Source of the DNA: Planctomycetota bacterium
GTDB taxonomy: Bacteria > Planctomycetota > Planctomycetia > Pirellulales > UBA1268
Direction of reading: 5' to 3'
DNA: 38,626 nucleotides
Assembly: GCA_003669605.1 (NCBI GenBank)
Contig: QWOP01000046.1
Location: 1-38,626 of the forward strand
Made by a program: the position numbers and the translations under genes. The notes under the pieces are model-generated. The model saw only the letters and a list, made by a program, of their open reading frames with translations. It had not been told where the DNA came from and did not search any database. Below are positions 17,069 to 25,432 of the stretch, one piece after another; position 1 is the first letter of the stretch; each line of letters opens with the position of its first letter.

Positions 17069-18835
17069 ATGTCTTTCTTCAATCGAGCCCCGTCGGCATG
17101 GCGCTTGGCAGTGGCGACGATCAGCATCCCGGTGCTGCTTGTGGCCACGGCGCTTGCCGCTGCTGAACCAGAGCGGATCCCACTCTGGAACGGCCCAGCA
17201 CCCGTCGGGAGCCCCGGTACTCCAGGCACCGAGACGGCCGACGCCTTCATCACCGTTCACCAGCCAGAAGGAGTGCTGGAGGGGGCCTCGACGCCGGCGG
17301 TAGTGATTTGCCCGGGGGGCGGCTACGGCGGGCTGGTGACGGGCCCAGAGGGGCATGGCATCGCCGCGTGGCTCTGTCGACATGGGATTGCTGGGGTGGT
17401 GCTCGAATACCGGTTGCCGAAGGGGCGGCCATTTGTGCCCCTGCTGGATGCCCAGCGTGCTCTCCGCACTGTCCGTGCCCATGCCGATCAGTGGCACATC
17501 GATCCGCAGAGGGTCGGGATCATCGGCTTCTCTGCCGGCGGCCACCTGGCCTCGACCGCTGCCACCCACTTCGACGACGGCGACGAGGGGGCCGCCGATC
17601 AGGTGGCAAAGCAATCCTCACGCCCCGACTTCGCGATCCTCGTCTACCCAGTGGTGACGTTCGGTGACGCCGGCCACAGTGGCTCACGGACGAATCTTCT
17701 CGGTGAGAATCCCGACCCAAAACTGGTGAAACTCTTTTCGAACGAAAAGCAGGTGACGCGGCGGACGCCTCCGACCTACCTCGCCCATGCCGTCGACGAT
17801 GCGGCGGTGCCGATCTCGAACAGCCGGCTGTTCCATGAGGCCTGTCAGGGGGCGGAGGTGCCAAGCCGGCTCCTCGAACTTCCCTCCGGTGGCCATGGCC
17901 TCGACGGCTACCAGGGGCCGAACTGGGATGCCTGGCAAAGCGGGGTGCTTGAGTGGCTCGCGTCCCAGGAACTCATTCCGGCCGCCTCGACGCTGCGGCC
18001 GCGGCGGGTCTTGGTTTGGGACGAGCAGCAGCCGTCACAAAAGGAGGCCTACGGAGAGACCTTTCTTGGCGGTGCGATCGCCAACCATCTGGCAACGCGG
18101 CCGGGCCTCTCCGTCCGCAGCCTCAAACTCGACGACGCCGAACAGGGGATCGGTGCACCGCTGCTGGAGAGCGCCGACGTGCTCGTCTGGTGGGGGCACG
18201 TCCGCCAGGCGGAGGTCAAACCCGATGCGGGGCGAGGAATCGTGGAGCGGATCCGCGACCGGGGGCTGGTGCTGATTGCCCTCCACTCGGCGCACTGGTC
18301 GACGCCGTTCATCGAGGCGATGAACGAACGGTCTCGGCAGGATGTCCGTCGCCGGTTTGCCGACGTTCCCACCGAGATGCTCTCGATCGAAGAGGTGCCA
18401 GCGCAGCACTACAAGGTGCCCGAGCGTGACGCCCGTCCCACTCCCGCTGCCGATGTCCGCCGCTTTCCAGACGGCCGCGTCGACGTCAAACTCCACTTGC
18501 CCAACTGCTGTTTTCCCGCCTACCGCACCGACGGCAAACCGAGTTTCCTCCGGGTCGTCGATCGTGATCATCCGCTCGCCGCCGGTCTGCCTGACTCGTG
18601 GACGCTGCCGCGTACCGAGATGTACGACGAACCGTTCCATGTGCCAGCCCCCGATGAGGTCGTGTGCGAAGAGTGCTGGGAAGAAGGCGCGTGGTTTCGC
18701 AGTGTGATGGTGTGGAAGATTGGGAAGGGGAGGGTGATCTATATCCGCCCCGGCCACGAGACCTTTCCGATCTTCCACGACCCGCACATGCTCCGGCTGC
18801 TGGAGAACGCCTGCCGGCTGGGTGACACCCGCTGA
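17069..18835 (+). CDS. Alpha/beta hydrolase - ThuA domain fusion, secreted
   Basis: A 588-residue protein. A signal peptide covers about residues 1-32 (LAVATISIPVLLVATALAAA). Residues about 35-305 are an alpha/beta hydrolase of the BD-FAE/acetyl-xylan-esterase-like type, with the oxyanion motif PGGGYGG, nucleophile Ser155 in GFSAGGH, an acid at Asp243 or Asp244 (HAVDDAAVP) and His276 in SGGHGLDG. Residues about 310-585 are a ThuA-like (glutamine amidotransferase-fold) domain: RRVLVWDEQQPSQKEAYG, ADVLVWWGHVRQAEV, LIALHSAHW, and GKGRVIYIRPGHETFPIFH near the end. ThuA was named from trehalose utilisation; its chemistry is poorly defined. Start: ATG 17069 with GGAG 9 bases upstream. The stop overlaps the next start (TGATG). 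Likely removes acyl groups from a carbohydrate (inference). Confidence 0.88.
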   Translation: MSFFNRAPSAWRLAVATISIPVLLVATALAAAEPERIPLWNGPAPVGSPGTPGTETADAFITVHQPEGVLEGASTPAVVICPGGGYGGLVTGPEGHGIAAWLCRHGIAGVVLEYRLPKGRPFVPLLDAQRALRTVRAHADQWHIDPQRVGIIGFSAGGHLASTAATHFDDGDEGAADQVAKQSSRPDFAILVYPVVTFGDAGHSGSRTNLLGENPDPKLVKLFSNEKQVTRRTPPTYLAHAVDDAAVPISNSRLFHEACQGAEVPSRLLELPSGGHGLDGYQGPNWDAWQSGVLEWLASQELIPAASTLRPRRVLVWDEQQPSQKEAYGETFLGGAIANHLATRPGLSVRSLKLDDAEQGIGAPLLESADVLVWWGHVRQAEVKPDAGRGIVERIRDRGLVLIALHSAHWSTPFIEAMNERSRQDVRRRFADVPTEMLSIEEVPAQHYKVPERDARPTPAADVRRFPDGRVDVKLHLPNCCFPAYRTDGKPSFLRVVDRDHPLAAGLPDSWTLPRTEMYDEPFHVPAPDEVVCEECWEEGAWFRSVMVWKIGKGRVIYIRPGHETFPIFHDPHMLRLLENACRLGDTR

Positions 18836-20184
18836 TGTCGAGCGCCGCCTCGCTCCGCCGCCTCCTCGCCCGACCGGGGCTTGTGCGGGCATTGGTGCCC
18901 CACGACGCCTTCACGGCGCGCGTCGTCGCGCAGGCTGGAGCCGAGCTGCTTTTCCTCGGCGGTTTCGGGGCCGCGGCGAGTTCCTTCGGTCTCCCCGACC
19001 TGGGGCTGATCTCTGCGGGCGAGATGGCAGAGTGTGTGCGGAGAATCACGGCGCGGGTCTCGATTCCGTTGATTGCCGATGGCGACACCGGGCACGGAGA
19101 CCACGCCGGCGTCGCCTGGACGGTCAAGCAGTTCGAGGCGGCCGGAGCAGCGGGAATACTCCTCGAGGATCAGCTCGAGCCGAAGCGCTGCGGGCACTTT
19201 TCCGGCAAGCATGTGGTGCCGGTCACGACGATGGTTGATCGGCTCCACGCTGCCCTCGACGCCCGCCGCGACCCCGCCTTCGTGATCATCGCCCGGACTG
19301 ACGCCAGGGCGATCGAGGGGCTCGATGCCGCCATCGACCGGGCCTGTCGCTACGCCGAAAGTGGCGTCGACATGGGGTTTGTCGAGGCGCCGCGGTCGGT
19401 CGAGGAACTCACCCGGATTGCCCGCGAGGTTCCGTTGCCCCAGCTGGCCAACATGCTCCCCGGCGGCGTCACCCCGCTGGTGCCGCTTGCGAATCTTGAG
19501 CGGCTGGGATTCAAGATCGCAGTCGACCCGACATCAACGCTGGCGCTGACTGGGTTTGCGGTCCGCGAGTTTGCCCGGGGTTGGCTGGGCGCTGGCCGGG
19601 CTGACCATCTTTCTGGGCGGATGCTGTCATTCGGCGAACTCCAAGAAGTGGTCGGGGTCGAGGAGATTCAGGGCTGGGGGGGCGATTCCCCGTGGCAGAG
19701 CCCGAAAGCGGTGGGCCATGCGCGGCGCATTCTGGATTCGTTCGCCCGGGTCGTCGGGAGGGAGTTGATCGTTCGAGGCGGATCGCCCGAGGCAGAGGCG
19801 CGGCGGCTGTTTGAAGCGGGGATTGTTGTCGTTGCGCACGGCACGGAGGCCGATCCGCTCCTCACCTATGGCAATCGCATGGCGCTTCAGCTTTGGGAGA
19901 TGCCGTGGGAGGATCTCGTCCGCACCCCATCGCGTCTCACCGCGGAGCCTGGGCATCGCGACGAGCGCGCCCGACTCCTCGAGCGGACGCGGCGCGATGG
20001 CTTCGTCGACGACTATGCCGGGATCCGTATTGCGCGATCCGGCCGCCGGTTTCGCATCGAACAGGCGATCGTCTGGAACCTCGTCGATGCTGCCGGCGTC
20101 GTCTGGGGACAGGCCGCCACGTTTGAAGGTTGGACACCACTGGACGAGGGTAGCGCGCCCTCGCCGCATCCCCTGGAGCATTGA
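18835..20184 (+). CDS. Isocitrate lyase/PEP mutase-family lyase fused to a MEKHLA (PAS-like) domain
   Basis: A 449-residue fusion. Residues 1-290 are an ICL/PEPM-superfamily TIM barrel. The metal-binding Asp82 and Asp84 lie in ADGDTGHGD, and the catalytic loop is KRCGHFSGK at 117-125 with Cys119. The KRCGH loop marks the C-C lyase branch (methylisocitrate, dimethylmalate, oxaloacetate-type substrates) rather than phosphonate PEP mutase. Residues about 295-432 match the bacterial MEKHLA domain, a PAS-like sensor fold: LLTYGNRMALQLWEM, PSRLTAEPGHRDERARLL, DDYAGIRIARSGRRFRIEQA and VVWGQAATF. The lyase half is normal length, so the domain is a true addition. Start ATG overlaps the preceding stop and the end overlaps the aldolase start, so all three are translationally coupled. 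Confidence 0.9.
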   Translation: MSSAASLRRLLARPGLVRALVPHDAFTARVVAQAGAELLFLGGFGAAASSFGLPDLGLISAGEMAECVRRITARVSIPLIADGDTGHGDHAGVAWTVKQFEAAGAAGILLEDQLEPKRCGHFSGKHVVPVTTMVDRLHAALDARRDPAFVIIARTDARAIEGLDAAIDRACRYAESGVDMGFVEAPRSVEELTRIAREVPLPQLANMLPGGVTPLVPLANLERLGFKIAVDPTSTLALTGFAVREFARGWLGAGRADHLSGRMLSFGELQEVVGVEEIQGWGGDSPWQSPKAVGHARRILDSFARVVGRELIVRGGSPEAEARRLFEAGIVVVAHGTEADPLLTYGNRMALQLWEMPWEDLVRTPSRLTAEPGHRDERARLLERTRRDGFVDDYAGIRIARSGRRFRIEQAIVWNLVDAAGVVWGQAATFEGWTPLDEGSAPSPHPLEH

Positions 20185-20906
20185 TGACGACGCTGAAACA
20201 TTTGGCACTCCGCGAAAAAGTGATCGAGACCTGCCTGGCGATGAACGAGGAGGGGATCAATCAGGGCACTTCCGGCAACGTCAGTGTGCGGACAGAGGAG
20301 GGCTTCCTGATCACGGCATCGGGCATCCCGTACCGGAAGATGCGGCCGGAGCAGGTCGTGGAGATGGATCTTGATGGTGGATACCGCGGAGAATTTCTCC
20401 CCTCCACCGAGTGGCGGATGCACCTTGACATCTACGCCGCCCGGCCCGAGGCGGGGGCGATCGTTCATGTCCACTCCCCCTTCGCCACGGCGCTTGCCTG
20501 TCTACGCCGGGAAGTCCCGGCATTCCATTACATGATCGGTGTCACCGGAGGCACTTCGCTGCGGGTTGCCGACTACGCTGAGTTCGGCACCAAGGAACTC
20601 TCGGTGTTCATGATCCGGGCGCTCGAGCAGCGCACCGCCTGCTTGCTTGCCAATCACGGCCAGATTTGTTTCGGCCCCGATCTCGACGGTGGCTTGTGGC
20701 TGGCGGGAGAAGTCGAAGCCCTCTGCCACGAGTACTGGGCGGCGTCTCTGGCTGGAATTCCGGTGGTCCTCACTGAGGAGGAGATGGCGAGCGTCCTCAA
20801 GCGTTTCAAGACCTACGGCAAGCAGCCGGGAGAACTGAAAAACGTCGACGTCTCGGAACTGGCTGTGTTTGCTCCAATCCGTCGCGATCTGCCGCTGAAG
20901 CCGTGA
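20184..20906 (+). CDS. Class II aldolase/adducin-family protein (fuculose-phosphate aldolase type)
   Basis: A 240-residue zinc aldolase resembling L-fuculose-1-phosphate aldolase, which splits a ketose phosphate into dihydroxyacetone phosphate and an aldehyde. Glu76 in STEW, His95 and His97 in VHVHSP, and His158 in LLANHGQ line up with the catalytic Glu and the three zinc histidines of FucA. The phosphate-binding GTSGNVSVR segment is at 28-36. Length is normal for the family. Start ATG 20184 overlaps the stop of the lyase-MEKHLA gene (TGATG) and has GGAG 7 bases upstream. The true substrate is not shown; related family members are decarboxylases or epimerases. Its place in a lyase-rich cluster supports sugar or sugar-acid cleavage. 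Confidence 0.9.
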   Translation: MTTLKHLALREKVIETCLAMNEEGINQGTSGNVSVRTEEGFLITASGIPYRKMRPEQVVEMDLDGGYRGEFLPSTEWRMHLDIYAARPEAGAIVHVHSPFATALACLRREVPAFHYMIGVTGGTSLRVADYAEFGTKELSVFMIRALEQRTACLLANHGQICFGPDLDGGLWLAGEVEALCHEYWAASLAGIPVVLTEEEMASVLKRFKTYGKQPGELKNVDVSELAVFAPIRRDLPLKP

Positions 20907-20998
20907 AAATCCCAAAACCAGGGGGTGAGACCGGCTCCGGCAGCGCCGCACCGAGAGTGCCGGGAGCGATGTTGGGCGATCGTGGGTAAACTGTGGGA

Positions 20999-23962
20999 AT
21001 GACAGGAATGGGGACCGGGGAACAACGAAACAGTCGGGGGAGCCGCAGGCTCCCCTTGGGGTGGCGATGCGCCCCGCTCCTGTTCTTGTTGTTGGCCTGG
21101 GCTTGGGCCTGGGCTGTGCCGGGGGGAACGGTAGCACACGCGTGGGCCGCGGCCGCGCCGCCGACATCCGAGACTGCACCGACGCCCGAGGGGGCGGAGT
21201 TTTTCGAGCGTCATATCCGTCCCCTTCTCGTGGAGCATTGCCAGCAGTGCCACGGCGCGGCGAAGCAGTGGGCGGGGCTGCGGGTCGACTCGCGGGACGG
21301 TCTTCTTGGCGGCGGAGACTCCGGGGCAGGGATTGTTCCAGGGCGCCCGCAGGATTCCGAACTCCTCCGCCGTCTGCGGCACGCCGATGACGAGGTGCGG
21401 ATGCCGCCGCCCGAGGCGGGGGGGCGACTCACTCCTGAAGAGATTGCCCGTATCGAAGCATGGATTTTGGCTGGAGCGGCCTGGCCCGACGCTCCCCCCG
21501 ATGCGGCGGCATTGGCGCGCAAACAGACAGCGCACTGGGCCTTCCAGCCGCTGCCGCCAGCCTCCGCCGACAGTGCCGACAGCGCCGGAATCGATCGGTA
21601 TATTGACGCAAAACTGGCGGAGGCAGGCCTGGCCCGATCGCCTGCGGCCGACAGGCGTTCTCTGATCCGCCGCATCACCTACGACCTGACAGGGTTGCCT
21701 CCGGAACCGGAGGAGGTCGCCGCCTTCGTCGCCGATGATGCGCCCGACGCCTACGAAAAACTCGTCGACAGGCTCCTCGCTTCGCCCCGCTACGGAGAGC
21801 AGCAGGGGCGCCACTGGCTCGACGTCGCCCGCTACTCCGACACCAAAGGCTATGTGTACGGCCGGGAGGAGCGGTTCTTTGTCCATGCGCCCCTCTACCG
21901 CGACTGGGTGATCTCGGCCTTCAACGACGACATGCCGTACGACCGATTTGTGACGCTCCAACTCGCTGCCGACCGGCTGGTGGGGGCGGATGATCCGCAC
22001 CTGGCCGCGCTTGGATTTCTCACTACCGGGCGCCGGTTTCTCGGCGTCACCCCCGACATCGTCGACGATCGGATCGACGTCCTCACCCGTGGGCTCCTTG
22101 GGCTGACCGTCAGTTGTGCACGGTGCCACGACCACAAGTATGACCCTGTCGCTACCGCCGACTATTACGGTCTCTACGGGGTGTTCACCAGCAGCTATGA
22201 GAAACTCGTGCCGGTGCGTGCTGCCGCCGAAGCACCACCACTACCGGCAGACTTTGCGGCCGAATTGGCCAAACGCCGCATGGCTCTCGCGGAAGGATCG
22301 CTGCGGCTCCGCGCGGAGAGTTCCGACCGCTTCCGGGCCCGGATCGCCGACTATCTGCATGCCCAGACCGAACTCGGCAAATATCCTGAGTTGGGGTTTG
22401 ACCAAATCATCGCCAAGGACGACCTGATCGCAGCGATCGTCCGCCGCTGGCAGGCGTTTTTGAGTCCGGATCGGGTGGGGAGCGACCCGGTGTTTGGCCT
22501 GCTTGTGGCCCTGTTGCCGCTGCCGCAGGAAGGTTTCCAGACCGCCGCCGCAGCCACGCTCGCGGAATTGAAGGCCGCCGGCACCCCGATTCATCCCCGC
22601 ATTCTCGCCGCCTTCGAGTCGCCTCCGGAGAGTTTTCGCGACGTCGCCGACCGCTACGGGAAGGTATGTGGCGAAGTCGATGCGGCCTGGAAGCAGTTGT
22701 GTACTCGGGCCGTAGCGGCCAGTGCTCCGCTGCCGACAGCGCTCCCCGACGCCGCCGACGAACAGGTGCGGCAGGTGCTCTACGGCCCCTCCTCCCCCTG
22801 CACGGTGGCAGACGAGCCAATCGCCAACATCGAGACCCTGATGGATTCCGATTCCATCAACCAGATCTGGAACCTGCAAAACGACATTGACCGGTGGTTG
22901 ATTCCGCAGCCGATCTCGGCGCCGCATGCGCTGGTGCTGCTCGACCGCGGCACCCCAGCCGATGCGCAGGTCTTCCGACGTGGAAACCCGGCCAACAAGG
23001 GGCATGTTGTCCCCCGGCGGCTGCCGGCAGCGTCGACTGGGGGGGACCAGGGGCGGTTCACCGACGGCAGTGGACGGTTGGAGTTGGCTGGGCAGATTGT
23101 CGCCCCGACCAATCCGCTGGCCACGCGGGTCTGGGTGAATCGGGTGTGGCGTCATCACTTCGGTCGGGGGCTGGTGGAGAGCCCAAGCGACTTCGGAATC
23201 CGGGCCGATCCGCCGAGTCATCCGCAACTCCTCGACGCGCTGGCGGTCTGGTTTCTCGCCGACGGCCGGAGCACCAAGCGACTCCACCGGAGGATCGTGC
23301 TCAGCCACACATACCGCCAGCAATCGACAGCTGAAGCGGAGGGGCCGGCGGCGCGAGGCCCCGAGGTGGACCCCGAGAATCGGTTGCTGTGGAGGATGAA
23401 CCCTCGCCGCTTGGAATGGGAGCCGTTTCGCGACACGCTGCTGTCGGTCGCTGGCGACCTCGCTCCCGCGGCCGTTGGCGGGCGCGGTACGGACGTGCTC
23501 GAGGCCGGTGCCGGGCCGCATCGCCGCAGCGTCTACTGCGTCGTCGACCGGCAATTTGTCCCTGGCGTGATGAGCGTCTTCGACTTCGCCAACCCCGATC
23601 TCCACATGCCGAAGCGCCTGGAGACGACGGTCCCGCAGCAATCCCTCTTCGCGCTCAATCATCCCTTCGTCGCGGAACGGGCCCGGTCGCTGGTCCGGAA
23701 ACTCTGGCCCGACTCGACCGAATCCGATCCGGCGGCGCTTGAGCGAATGTGGCAGGCTGTCTATCAACGTTCGCCGACGAGTGCCGAAAGTGCCGGGGCT
23801 ACCGCGTTCCTCGCTGCGGCGCCGCTCCCGGCTCCCCTTCCTCCACCGCCTCCGCCTGAAGAGGGCAAGCCCGCGGCCCCGCTGCCCCCGCCACCGCTGA
23901 CCCCCCGCGAACAACTCGTGCAGATGTTGCTGGTCTCGAACGAATTGCTGTTCATCGACTAA
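20999..23962 (+). CDS. PSD1 and planctomycete cytochrome c domain protein (DUF1549/DUF1553)
   Basis: About 987 residues. The leader has a hydrophobic signal (LLFLLLAWAWAWAVPGG). A planctomycete cytochrome c domain follows with haem motif CQQCH at residues 81-85 and a distal RMPP motif. DUF1549 comes next (IDRYIDAKLAEAGL; RRITYDLTGLPPEPEEVAAF; HWLDVARYSDTKGY; SCARCHDHKYDP), then DUF1553 in the C-terminal third (NPLATRVWVNRVWRHHFGRG; SPSDFG; HRRIVLSHTYRQQS). A proline-rich linker lies near the end (about 941-970). This architecture is the planctomycete hallmark; it is secreted and its biochemical role is unknown, though it is often linked to polysaccharide degradation. The DUF1501 gene follows without a gap. 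ATG 20999 is the chosen start; GTG 20993 and ATG 21008 are close alternatives. Confidence 0.93.
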   Translation: MTGMGTGEQRNSRGSRRLPLGWRCAPLLFLLLAWAWAWAVPGGTVAHAWAAAAPPTSETAPTPEGAEFFERHIRPLLVEHCQQCHGAAKQWAGLRVDSRDGLLGGGDSGAGIVPGRPQDSELLRRLRHADDEVRMPPPEAGGRLTPEEIARIEAWILAGAAWPDAPPDAAALARKQTAHWAFQPLPPASADSADSAGIDRYIDAKLAEAGLARSPAADRRSLIRRITYDLTGLPPEPEEVAAFVADDAPDAYEKLVDRLLASPRYGEQQGRHWLDVARYSDTKGYVYGREERFFVHAPLYRDWVISAFNDDMPYDRFVTLQLAADRLVGADDPHLAALGFLTTGRRFLGVTPDIVDDRIDVLTRGLLGLTVSCARCHDHKYDPVATADYYGLYGVFTSSYEKLVPVRAAAEAPPLPADFAAELAKRRMALAEGSLRLRAESSDRFRARIADYLHAQTELGKYPELGFDQIIAKDDLIAAIVRRWQAFLSPDRVGSDPVFGLLVALLPLPQEGFQTAAAATLAELKAAGTPIHPRILAAFESPPESFRDVADRYGKVCGEVDAAWKQLCTRAVAASAPLPTALPDAADEQVRQVLYGPSSPCTVADEPIANIETLMDSDSINQIWNLQNDIDRWLIPQPISAPHALVLLDRGTPADAQVFRRGNPANKGHVVPRRLPAASTGGDQGRFTDGSGRLELAGQIVAPTNPLATRVWVNRVWRHHFGRGLVESPSDFGIRADPPSHPQLLDALAVWFLADGRSTKRLHRRIVLSHTYRQQSTAEAEGPAARGPEVDPENRLLWRMNPRRLEWEPFRDTLLSVAGDLAPAAVGGRGTDVLEAGAGPHRRSVYCVVDRQFVPGVMSVFDFANPDLHMPKRLETTVPQQSLFALNHPFVAERARSLVRKLWPDSTESDPAALERMWQAVYQRSPTSAESAGATAFLAAAPLPAPLPPPPPPEEGKPAAPLPPPPLTPREQLVQMLLVSNELLFID

Positions 23963-23986
23963 ATGCCCCTTGGAAAGAGAGTCGCG

Positions 23987-25411
23987 ATGATCAACGACCC
24001 GCTGCCGCCGCTCTCTCGCCGCGGGCTCCTCGCCCGCAGTGGCCTCGGCGTCGGCCTCCTTGGGCTGGCCGGTGTCCTTGGCGACTCTGGGGCGAGAGTG
24101 GTCCGCGGAGCCGATGCGCTCCTCGAGCCGCTGGCCGTGAAGCCCCCCCACTTTGCCCCCAAGGCGAAGCGGGTGATCCACTTCTTTCTCAACGGCGGAC
24201 CGTCGCAGGTCGACACCTTCGACCCCAAGCCGGCGCTGGCGAAGTACGCCGACCAACCGGCGCCGATCAACTTCACCACCGAGCGGAAGACCGGCGCGCC
24301 GCTCCCCTCGCCGTTCGGCTTTGCCCGTCACGGAGAAAGTGGCCTCGAGATCAGCGACATTTTCCCCAAACTCGCCGCCCACGCGGATCGCTTGGCAGTC
24401 ATTCGCTCGATGCACGCCCAAGTGCCGAACCACGAGCCGAGTCTGATGCTGATGAACTGTGGCGATTCAGTGCAGCCGCGGCCGAGCGTGGGCAGTTGGG
24501 TCCTCTACGGGCTCGGTACCGAGAATCAAAACCTCCCGGGCTTCGTGGCGATGTGCCCCGGCGGCCACCCGGTGAAGGGGCCCGACAACTGGCAGTCGGG
24601 ATTTCTCCCCGGCACGCTCCAGGGCACCTCGATCGACTCGCAGCACACCGAACTCGAGAAGTTGATCGAGAATATTCGCAGCCCACATGCGTCGGCGGCA
24701 GTCCAGCGGCACCAACTCAACTGGCTGCAGAAGCTCAATGCCGCCCACCGCGAATCGCGCAGCGACTCCCGGCTCGATGCCCGGATCCATTCCTTCGAGT
24801 TGGCATTTCGGATGCAGCTCGAGGCGGCGGAGGCGTTTGATCTTTCCCGCGAATCGGCGCCGATGCGCGAGCTCTACGGCGACACCATTCACGGCCGGCA
24901 GACGCTCATTGCCCGTCGGCTTCTGGAACGGGGGGTGCGGTATGTGCAACTCTGGCACGGCGCCGGCCAACCCTGGGACAACCACGAGCAGATCGAATCG
25001 AATCACCGCACACTGGCCGGTCAGCTCGATCAGCCGGTGGCGGCGCTACTCACTGATCTGGCCGCGCGAGGAATGCTCGACGAAACGCTTGTCCTCTTTG
25101 GTGGTGAGTTCGGCAGGACGCCGACGGTCGAACTCGGTGGCGATGGCAAAGCCAAGGCCGGTCGCGACCACAATCACTACGGCTTCTCGGTGTGGATGGC
25201 CGGTGGCGGCATCAAAGGGGGGCAGGCCTATGGTGCCACCGATGATTTCGGCTTTCGGGCTGTAGAGAATCCGGTCAGCGTCCACGACCTCCACGCCACA
25301 ATGCTCCACCTGCTGGGATTCGATCACGAACAACTCACCTACCGCTACGCCGGCCGTGATTTCCGCCTCACCGACGTGTCGGGGACGGTGCTTCGCGATC
25401 TCGTCGCCTGA
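23987..25411 (+). CDS. DUF1501 domain protein, Tat-exported
   Basis: About 474 residues of the DUF1501 family, predicted to have a sulfatase/alkaline-phosphatase-like fold. The leader carries a twin-arginine motif (SRRGLLARSG) and a hydrophobic stretch (LGVGLLGLAGVLG). Conserved family blocks follow: VIHFFLNGGPSQVDTFDPKP, LAVIRSMHAQVPNHEPS, RLLERGVRYVQLWHGAG, LVLFGGEFGRTPTVE, and GRDHNHYGFSVWMAGGGIKGG near the C-terminus. It is almost always paired with a PSD1 protein in planctomycetes, as here. ATG 23987 has GAAAGAGAG upstream and gives a compact Tat leader; ATG 23963, just after the previous stop, is the alternative. Its activity is not established for the family. Confidence 0.92.
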   Translation: MINDPLPPLSRRGLLARSGLGVGLLGLAGVLGDSGARVVRGADALLEPLAVKPPHFAPKAKRVIHFFLNGGPSQVDTFDPKPALAKYADQPAPINFTTERKTGAPLPSPFGFARHGESGLEISDIFPKLAAHADRLAVIRSMHAQVPNHEPSLMLMNCGDSVQPRPSVGSWVLYGLGTENQNLPGFVAMCPGGHPVKGPDNWQSGFLPGTLQGTSIDSQHTELEKLIENIRSPHASAAVQRHQLNWLQKLNAAHRESRSDSRLDARIHSFELAFRMQLEAAEAFDLSRESAPMRELYGDTIHGRQTLIARRLLERGVRYVQLWHGAGQPWDNHEQIESNHRTLAGQLDQPVAALLTDLAARGMLDETLVLFGGEFGRTPTVELGGDGKAKAGRDHNHYGFSVWMAGGGIKGGQAYGATDDFGFRAVENPVSVHDLHATMLHLLGFDHEQLTYRYAGRDFRLTDVSGTVLRDLVA

Positions 25412-25432
25412 TGGCCCTCGGGCTCTCTTGCC

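Noticed and set aside
18835..20184. Phosphonate biosynthesis by PEP mutase
   Set aside because: The catalytic loop KRCGH with Cys119 marks the C-C lyase branch, and no phosphonopyruvate decarboxylase or transaminase is nearby.
20813..22135. 440-codon open frame on the minus strand
   Set aside because: Antisense to the start of the PSD1 gene and the end of the aldolase gene; no domain.
22241..24433. 730-codon open frame on the minus strand
   Set aside because: It lies antisense to the PSD1 and DUF1501 genes, which have recognised motifs in order; the translation is unlike a protein.
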